64,000 nt of DNA, taken from positions 72,688,971 to 72,752,970 of the forward strand of contig CM077022.1 in the NCBI GenBank assembly GCA_039090855.1. Reading direction: 5' to 3'. The translations under genes and the position numbers were made by a program. This document shows, one piece after another, positions 57,216-64,000 of this stretch. Below the pieces are notes generated by a model that saw nothing but the letters and a program-made list of their open reading frames with translations, ran no database searches and was not told the origin of the DNA. Numbering within the stretch: position 1 is the stretch's first letter; each line of letters starts with the position of its first letter. Source of the stretch: Macrothele yani (Eukaryota > Arthropoda > Arachnida > Araneae > Macrothelidae).

Positions 57216-57817
57216 TTTACACATCAAAAAGCCATAAATGTAAATAAGGTATGTAATTAAAATTTTGAGGTTATGTACTTTACATTTTTGAGTAATTTAA
57301 GCTTTTATGTGTTAAATTTAACTAAATAAATCCAGTCATTGATATTTTTCTTATTCTGCATGTTATTCTCATGTTAATTACATTTTAAACTTAATTTTGG
57401 CTTGAATTACACTAACTTATGTGTCATTTCTGGTTGGTCCCTTGCGCTGATGTATAAGTGAACTATTCCTGTATATGCATACAGATGTTGGGGACATACT
57501 TCAGGACCACTACATAATTTATTTTATTTGTATTTCTGAAACAGGACTATAAAACTCTTACCTTGAAGGTTCTGTTCTTTTTTAAGAAATGTTTGAAGCA
57601 ATCACAAACAGAATCAATTTCAATCAAAAAAAAACAAAAACATCTGCTTATACTAGGTTGTAGTTAAATATAATTTAGTTATATATTTAACAAACTGACA
57701 TATCAAAAGTAGCCCATTTAAAATATCTAATACTGAATGAGAATACCATTACAAAATGCTGTATATCTGACAACTGGCAGGAAACTCAAAACATTATTTG
57801 AAAACTGAACTACTTAC
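57216..57817. other. Arp2 intron, nothing recognised
   Basis: AT-rich, ending at the Arp2 donor (GTAAGT on the minus strand at 57817). Confidence 0.6.
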
Positions 57818-58096
57818 AGCTAATTTTTCTGTTTCTCCTCTAAGTACCCGTTCTAGATAAAGCTGTTTGATTTCACGCTCTAATCTGCTAGGTAATCCAG
57901 GGTACATTGTAGAGCCACCAGAAAGAACTATATGCTTATACAACTCAGGTCTTACATCAATGTCAGCAGCTTGAATTGTGTTGAACACAAGTTCTGCAAT
58001 ACCCTGTCCTTCAACATTTATAAGATGTGGCTGGAATAATGCTTCTGGTGCTTCAAACCTCTCGCCTCCAAGTTTGATAACTCTACCATCTGGAAG
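57818..58096 (-). CDS. Arp2: actin-related protein 2 (Arp2), penultimate exon
   Basis: 93 codons from acceptor TTTTTAG (58097 and up) to donor GTAAGT (57817 and down): [36 protein letters not shown], then [40 protein letters not shown] and [12 protein letters not shown]. The [11 protein letters not shown] block is the ATP-clasping actin signature. It corresponds to about residues 246-338 of animal Arp2 without gaps. Phase 0 at both ends. The gene continues upstream (higher coordinates), but the upstream exons are not in the window; the sequence beyond 58171 is transposon. Confidence 0.97.
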
Positions 58097-58326
58097 CTAA
58101 AAATAAAATAAAATCAGTGACATACCTCCACATCACTGCAATCAAAAGTTAGAACAGTTTGATAAATGTACAGGGTGTCTCAAAAGTAGACATTTAAAAA
58201 TTTTATTAAGAAAACTATTCGGGATATGAACGTAATTTTTGCAGATTTTATTTACTTAAAATTTTCTGTTTCCCAAATATGTCACTCGGTGGTGCTACTG
58301 ATCCAATCCCAAGGTTAGTTGAAAAA

Positions 58327-58612
58327 ATGTCTACTCCAGCAGAGAAAGTGATATGTGTTGGTTGGTTTTTGAAACAAAATCTGTTACCTAACTAGTGCAA
58401 AGAAATGTTCATTTGAAATTTGGAAAAGACTAAGTCGTAATAGCATCTTAGCTTGGCACAAGAAGTTTCTGAAAACCGGAAGTGTCCTTGACAGGCGAAG
58501 ATGTGGAAGACCAAGCACAACTGAAGGTGACGTTGAAAGCAATCGTGAAGCCTTTTCACATAGCCCTACTAAATCAACACGATCTGCCACAAAGGAATTG
58601 CCTTACACCAAA
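58327..58612 (+). pseudogene. mariner-superfamily transposase, N-terminal piece
   Basis: The ATG opens MSTPAEKVICVGWFLKQN. In shifted frames follow LAWHKKFLKTGSVLDRRRCG, RPSTTEGDVESN, FSHSPTKSTRSATKEL. Same architecture as the transposase at 15907-16938. Confidence 0.75.
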
Positions 58613-58614
58613 AA

Positions 58615-59145
58615 CTGAACCTCCCAGGAGTTTACTGCATTCCTATCTCTTCTTCTACTGGGGATAACTTATACATTGGAAGCACATACAGGAGCATTAG
58701 CTATAGAATTTTAGAACATTAAAAAGATGTTTTGAAAGCCAATCCTAATAATTACTGCCTTGTCTATTTTGACAATGGAAGACACTTCTGCAGTTCCCCA
58801 CTGGAATGAAGCAAAACGAATTGCTTCTTTTGACAATCGTTTTGCCCTCCGTTACCGTGAAAGCCTGGAAATTATTTTCAACTCAATGACTTGCAATTCC
58901 GAATCTCCTCTCTACATTCCGATGATCTGGAGATCAATTCTAAGTTTTGGCAACAAAAATAGGAAGCATTCAAATGTAGAATCTGGCAACAATCTTAGTC
59001 CTCCATTGGCGTGATGAAGACCTAAGATAAGGTCGAAAGCTTCCAACTTACGAACTTTTTGTAAAAGTTTACTTTAACGTAACTAGCGTGATCAAGTTAC
59101 CTTTATTTGTTAATATTGTTACGTGTTTTGCCCATCATCGTCATG
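58615..59145 (+). mobile_element. Penelope-like element, 3' end plus terminal repeat
   Basis: The 5'-truncated unit starts within the GIY-YIG endonuclease domain (PGVYCIP, DNLYIGSTYRSISYRILEH), continues to the C-terminus (FALRYRESLEIIFNSM, stop at 59012-59014), then a terminal repeat of about 155 bp ending CATCATCGTC. Followed directly by the longer unit. A truncated unit ahead of a longer one is the typical tandem layout of Penelope insertions (family knowledge). Confidence 0.88.
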
Positions 59146-61808
59146 TTTCAAAGCTACGCAACTTCCGGGCATTTTATTTTGGACTGGACGAAAGATTGGA
59201 TTTCCTTCCGGAAACTTCGGACCCAAGTTACTAATTCTCTTTGCAGTCTTCGTTTTCTTGTTTCCTGCAAGACTTCAGGCATTCTTCCCCAAGCTTTTCA
59301 GATCTGCAAACCCATCTTCAAAGGACGGTGCAGTGCGTTACTACAGCAGACCAGCCATAACCTCCTATCTGCCGCTATCCGTGACCTGCATTCCTCCATT
59401 GCTAAAACTGAACTTTCCTGCTACATTAGCTACCAATCACTGGCTGCTACCACTCATCCTGCTTTGCTTGATATTTTCATGGTTCGTATCAACCAAACCC
59501 TCTCAACAATTGAAGTAAATGAATATGCTCGCCATACAAAGAAATGTAATTTTCTACTCTCCAAGCAAAAAAGTCAAGCAACATCTCCGTCTTCAGCCTC
59601 TACTGACAAGCCAAAGTATGTAAATCTTTCTTCTGTCACTATTCCTCCTAGCTTGGATAAATTCTTATCATTAGGCCCAAAATTTTCACCTGCTCTTCCT
59701 ATCAATCTTCCACAAACTGTTTCTGTTATAGAATCAGCCATCCACAGAACTGAGACTGTTCACCAGCCTATCCTTCGTGCCAACGCTGCTGTTATCTTAT
59801 CCAAGCAAAATTCTGTGCCAATCAAGAACTCTTCTTGTTTAAAAGAATTCAGGAAAATGACCTAGCCGAATGCAAAACAGATGAAGTTGGTTGCCCAGTC
59901 ATCATTGGTAAAGAAACACTAAACCAAAAAGTGCATTCATTTCTTATATCTGCTAACCACATTCCTTTGCAGTCAGACACCACCAACTCACTCAAAAACT
60001 CAGTTGACAGATTAGCTAAGAAACTCTTCAATCCTTCCTTGGTGATATATCACCCCTCCTTACTTTAGAACTCCCAGGCTTTTCCTGCACGTGAAACTGC
60101 ATAAAGCTGGTAACCCCATCAGTGGAATATTCTTTTTCTCCAGCAGTAAACTTTGAAAAGAGATTGGTCCTCAAATGCAAATCCCTGGCAGCCAACCATC
60201 CTCATACTGTTGTCTCTACTTCAAACTTCATCCACAAACTTCCTAATTCCTTTTCTCCTAGTGTTAATCTGTATACTCTTGATGTAGAATTTTTGTTTCC
60301 CTCTGTACCATATTTTGATTCCTACATGCTCCTCATGAAGAAATTGATTCTTCATTTTGAACCCCTGGTACTCTTATCAAAGATCTTTACGATTGTTTCC
60401 ACACTATTCATCAACACAGTTGTTTTGTTTTCAACAAAATTGTGTATAGGCAACAATCTGGTCTCCCCATGGGCTCACCTCTTTCCCCTCTGCTTGCAGA
60501 AATCTACATGCAACATATTGAAGTTTCCATTATTCCTCAACACCCTTTTCAACCTTCCCTATGGTTAAGATATGTAGACGACATTTTCATTAGCTGGCCA
60601 CATTCCGAGTCTGAACTACAGACACTGATCAACTCCATTACGGAAAAATTTCCTTCCATTAATCTCACTATATCTAAGGAAGTAAACCACAAAACTGATT
60701 TCCTGGATGTATCTATCTGCAGAAACGCTGATCTCTCCATTACTCGTTCCGTCTATCGTAAACCTTCTGCGGCCACTAACATCATTCCCTACAATTCTTT
60801 CACCCTGCATCTCTACAAGCTTGCAGCATTGAAGTCCTACATCCACAGGGCTCATATCATTTGCAACAACCAACTCTCTCTTCAAGAAGAACTCTCCAAA
60901 ATTTCTACAATAGCCCTCTCCCATGGTTTTCCTGCTCTTACAGTCAACTCCCTCATAAAGAAATATGAAAACCATTCGAAAATTGAATGCCCCCTTCCTC
61001 ATAAGAAAGAAGACCTGAAATTCTGTGGTTCTGTCCCTTACCATCCTTCCTATGCTTATAAGTTACAGATTCTTTTTAGAAGTTTTGGTTACCATCTTGC
61101 CATTAAATCTACCCCAAACATCTTGAAACTTCTACAAAGGGATAGGGACAAAGTTGAAAGCCTGAACCTCCCAGGAGTTTACTGCATTCCTATCTCTTCT
61201 TCTACTGGGGATAACTTATACATTGGAAGCAATACAGGAGCATTAGCCATAGAATTTTAGAACATAAAAAAGATGTTTCAAAAGCCAATCCTAATACTGC
61301 CTTGTCTATTTTGACAATGGAAGACACATCTGCAGTTCCCCACTGGATCGAAGCAAAACGAATTGCTTCTTTTGACAATCATTTTTTGCCCTTCGTTACC
61401 GTGAAAGCCTGGAAATTATTTTCAACTCAATGACTTGCAATTCCGAATCTCCTCTCTACATTCCGATGATCTAGAGATCAATTCTAAGTTTTGGCAACAA
61501 AAATAGGAAAAATTCAAATGTAGAATCTGGCAACAATCTTAGTTCTCCATTGGCGTGATGAAGACCTAAGATAAGGTCAAAAGCTTCCAACTCACGAACT
61601 TTTTGTAAAAGTTTTCATTTAACGTAACTAGCATGATCAAAGTAACTTGTACAAAAAACTAGCGGATAATGCTTACCTTGGCACTAGAGAATAGTACAAT
61701 AATTAGAGCTATATAATAGTCAGAATTAGAACTACTAAGTGGAATTGTAGCGTGATCAAGTTACCTTTATTTGTTAATATTGTTACATGTTTTGCCCATC
61801 ATCATCAT
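59146..61808 (+). mobile_element. Penelope-like element, longer unit with 3' terminal repeat
   Basis: Body to about 61530, then a terminal repeat resuming CAACAATCTTAGTTCTCCA and ending CATCATCATCATCGTC near 61812. The 3' repeat carries an extra insertion of about 110 bp (61643-61752), flanked by copies of GATCAA(A)GT. Confidence 0.9.
59150..61480 (+). pseudogene. Penelope-like reverse transcriptase / GIY-YIG, frameshifted
   Basis: Penelope-like enzymes copy RNA into DNA and carry a C-terminal GIY-YIG nuclease. Seen in order: N-terminal region to 59865 (VNLSSVTIPPSLDKFLSLG), LFKRIQENDLA and GCPVIIGKETLNQKV (59835-60068), LHKAGNP, TLDVEFLFPSVP, then the long frame 60442-61260 with QQSGLPMGSPLSPLLAEIYM, catalytic YVDD at 60571-60582, KTDFLDVSI, YRKPSAAT, and PGVYCIP...YIGS. 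A 1-nt deletion near 61235, visible against the copy at 58680, ends the frame inside GIY-YIG. Other breaks lie near 59860, 60070 and 60440. Confidence 0.92.
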
Positions 61809-61812
61809 CGTC

Positions 61813-62122
61813 CTGTCTACATACCTACAAAGTGCAGATATTGCAAGTTTTACAGCTGGATGACAAGCCATGCCATTTTAAGTTTGTGGTGTACATGTTA
61901 AATCATCTAGAGGCAGATAATGACTTCCTACAAAACATTGTTTTTACAGATGGAGTAACTTTTCATGTTACAAGCAAAGCCAACGAACACAATATCAGAA
62001 TCTAAGGGTCTGAGAATTCACATCACTTCATTGAACACATCTGGGATAGTTCTAAAGTGAATGTGTGGTGTGGCTTAATGGCTGATTGTGTGATTAGAAT
62101 TTTCTTTTTTGCAGAATCCAGT
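61813..62122 (+). pseudogene. mariner-superfamily transposase, middle piece
   Basis: LHTYKVQILQVLQLDDKPCH, FLQNIVFTDGVTFHVTSKAN (first catalytic Asp retained) and EHNIRI, then a stop, GSENSHHFIEH, SSKVNVWCGLMADCVI and FFFAES. It ends before the second catalytic Asp. Confidence 0.78.
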
Positions 62123-62130
62123 CACATCAC

Positions 62131-62636
62131 ACAAGTCAAGTCATGACATTGTAGACGTATTATTTGTGCTGCTCCTCACTGTCTACTTTTTCCTTGTTTA
62201 TTAGTTATTCAGTGCCTGTTTCCCTGGTTTGTTGGGACTCCAGTATCAGGATTACCATTGTGAAAAGGTAAATTAGTTTATTAATACTCACCTTAGCTGA
62301 ATTGAAGTAAAAACTAAAATTTTTGGTGCACATTTTACCAGCCTTGAGTGTTGGTGAGCAAACATTATATATAGTGCAGAATTTTTACACTAGTGCTAAA
62401 CAAAAGATGTTTACGTTGAATATTATATTGGCAAGAACCTGCTGAGTACTTTTGACTATTTCGTAGTTCACTCTTTTTGATTATATGTAATTGAACTGAA
62501 CTATCCTGGGTTGTAATATACTCGATGGAGTTTTTCGCTGCCATCTACTGACCACTTCACTTATTACTTACTAAAATTTGTTTGCTCAGTGAGTGTGTTC
62601 TGAAATAAGATTCAGATATTCTGTTATTTATCTTAC
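62131..62636. other. probable 5' UTR of the following LINE
   Basis: No frame recognised. It precedes LINE ORF1 directly, but its left border cannot be placed. Confidence 0.35.
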
Positions 62637-63316
62637 ATGGCTAACAGAAAAGGAACCATAAGGAACAATAAATCAGTGGTAGCGATGTGTCTTCCAGTGT
62701 TGTGTCGAATTCAAATATGGATCTTATTATGCAAGCTCTTAATGAAATAAACTTGAAAATTCAGCATTCTCATTCTGGAATTCCGTTGGAGCTAAAGCAA
62801 TCGCTAGATGAAATTAACGCAAAACTTTACTCCATTCCTGCTTTAAAACAGGAACTGTATGAATATAAGCAAACATTGGACTTTGTTGCTGGTAAATATG
62901 ATGAAATTTTAAAAAGATGCACAGAACTTGAACATGCTGCATTGAAAAAGACTCTTGATAATGTTATTAGACAAAATGACATTAAGCAACGAAAAGTCAT
63001 TGATGTTGTTCATCCACTAAAATCTAACTCGTATAATACTCAGAATTCCACTGTGATTGTACAGTTTAAATCCAGATCCACATGAGATAATTGGTTGGCA
63101 AAGAAAAAATCTACAGTGCTCAACTCAGATCTGGATTCTAATCTACCTGGTACTAAAATATACCTGAATGAAAGCTTTATTCCTTCCTATAAGCAGTTAT
63201 TTTGGCAAGCAAGGAAGCTTCTTCAGCAGGGGAAAATTCAATTTGCCTGGGTGAGTAATGGTAATGTGTTTATTAGGCAAAATGAACATGAAGTTAAAAA
63301 AAAAAAGTTATGTTAG
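62637..63316 (+). pseudogene. LINE ORF1, one nonsense codon and one frameshift
   Basis: Probable start ATG at 62637 (MANRKGTIRNNKSVV), then a frame slip near 62672-62686 into a frame running to 63316. That frame holds a coiled-coil-like stretch (MDLIMQALNEINLKIQ, ELKQSLDEINAKLY, ALKQELYEYKQTLDF). TGA at 63083-63085 interrupts. The second part (DSNLPGTKIYLNESFIPSYK, ARKLLQQGKIQFAWVSNGNV) matches the ORF1 C-terminal domain of CR1/jockey-type LINEs, which binds the element RNA (family knowledge). Confidence 0.75.
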
Positions 63317-63585
63317 AAAACTTGATAGAATATGGTTTCGAGGCTCAACATACTGCTTGACTCATTATAATTTAGTAATATTGCATTTATCACAATATAA
63401 GTTACTTGTTCTGTACAACATATGAAACAACAATGTGGCAAAGAAAAAAAAACCCGGTACTTAATTAAAATGGACAGTGGGGGTAGCGTGTGACTTAATA
63501 CTATAGAGCGGCAACAAGGGGGGGACTGACTTACAACAGAAGATATATATATATATACATAATCTGATTTTTTTTCTTCATCTCA

Positions 63586-64000
63586 ATGCAACCAAATTCT
63601 TATTCACTTCAACAAATTAACCACATCTTATCTACTAACCCAGGTGATTTATTAAAGCTTTTACATATTAATGCTAGGTCACTTTACAATAAAATAACTT
63701 CAGTGGACTTATTAATTCAATCAATTAACTCTAAAGTTGATATAATATGTGTAACTGAAACTTGGTTCCCTATGCCTGACTATTATATACATCTAAACCA
63801 TTATAATACATTTCTTCTTAATAGATCATATTCCAAAGGGGGTGGTATTGCTGTTTATGTACATGAACAATGCCATGATTTTTCTGTAAACAATGATCTC
63901 ACTTTACTTAATTATAATATAGACATTTTAACGATTGAAAATCAATATTATATTATTATTGTCTGCTATCGTTCGCCTAAATCTAATATCAACATTTTTT
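63586..64000 (+). CDS. LINE ORF2 start, endonuclease domain (runs off window)
   Basis: An open frame from the ATG at 63586 to the window edge, 138 codons without a stop. LLHINARSLYNK (metal-binding Asn), IICVTETWFP (catalytic Glu), SKGGGIAVYVHE and VCYRSPKSN are successive motifs of the AP-type endonuclease that nicks the target for target-primed reverse transcription. The layout ORF1, spacer of about 270 bp, ORF2 is that of CR1/L2/jockey-group LINEs. No damage in this part, so it may be young. A TA microsatellite lies in the spacer at 63541-63558. Confidence 0.85.
   Translation, partial: MQPNSYSLQQINHILSTNPGDLLKLLHINARSLYNKITSVDLLIQSINSKVDIICVTETWFPMPDYYIHLNHYNTFLLNRSYSKGGGIAVYVHEQCHDFSVNNDLTLLNYNIDILTIENQYYIIIVCYRSPKSNINIF

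Larger units (their letters stand above)
58171..62130 (+). mobile_element. mariner-type element split by Penelope insertion
   Basis: The left end CAGGGTGTCTCAAAAG follows TA at 58169. The transposase N-terminal part lies at 58327-58612 and the middle part at 61813-62122, both plus strand and in the right order, with 3.2 kb of Penelope-like sequence between. The right end was not found. Confidence 0.75.

Overview
This is a repeat-rich, AT-rich animal nuclear window. Spliceosomal introns, a tRNA-derived SINE family, LINEs, a Penelope-like element and many Tc1/mariner relatives suggest an arthropod. A chelicerate is my guess, but nothing in the sequence fixes the taxon.

Two host genes can be supported, and they converge tail to tail. 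On the plus strand are the last two coding exons of a CRAL-TRIO lipid-transfer protein (18426-18536 and 27189-27401), separated by an 8.65 kb intron packed with SINEs, a LINE and inverted-repeat elements. On the minus strand are the last two coding exons of actin-related protein 2, Arp2 (57818-58096 and 51039-51209), separated by a 6.6 kb intron that also holds mobile DNA. Their upstream exons lie outside the window or were not found.

Layout. 0-18 kb is a transposon graveyard: DD36E Tc1 elements at 0 and 14.4 kb, an inverted pair of DD34E Tc1 elements at 3.7 and 5.9 kb (one carrying a SINE), a broken uncharacterised gene-family copy split by a TTAA-flanked foldback MITE, a tandem array bounded by short inverted repeats, a DDE transposase relic at 12.5 kb and a mariner-type element at 15.8 kb. 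18-27.4 kb is the CRAL-TRIO gene. 28-35 kb holds old SINEs, two more DD36E Tc1 elements and a mariner-ended foldback. 35.4 kb is a near-perfect palindrome made from Penelope terminal repeats. 36.9-38.2 kb is a hAT element with an 8-bp target duplication. 38-51 kb is mostly unannotatable AT-rich DNA with a mariner relic, a tandem repeat pair, a second hAT element and a 2 kb long-inverted-repeat element. 51-58 kb is the 3' half of Arp2. 58.2-62.1 kb is a mariner-type element split by a tandem Penelope insertion. 62.6-64 kb is the 5' half of a CR1/jockey-type LINE that runs off the window.

No transposase or reverse transcriptase gene that lies wholly in the window is intact. The best preserved are the Tc1 transposase at 14586-15626 (two nonsense codons, no frameshift) and the LINE at the right edge. 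The most interesting points are the hammerhead-like core in the Penelope terminal repeats, the 427-bp higher-order array with nuclear-receptor DR1-like sites, several insertions whose order can be read from target duplications, and a long-inverted-repeat element with a promoter-like, exon-like core.
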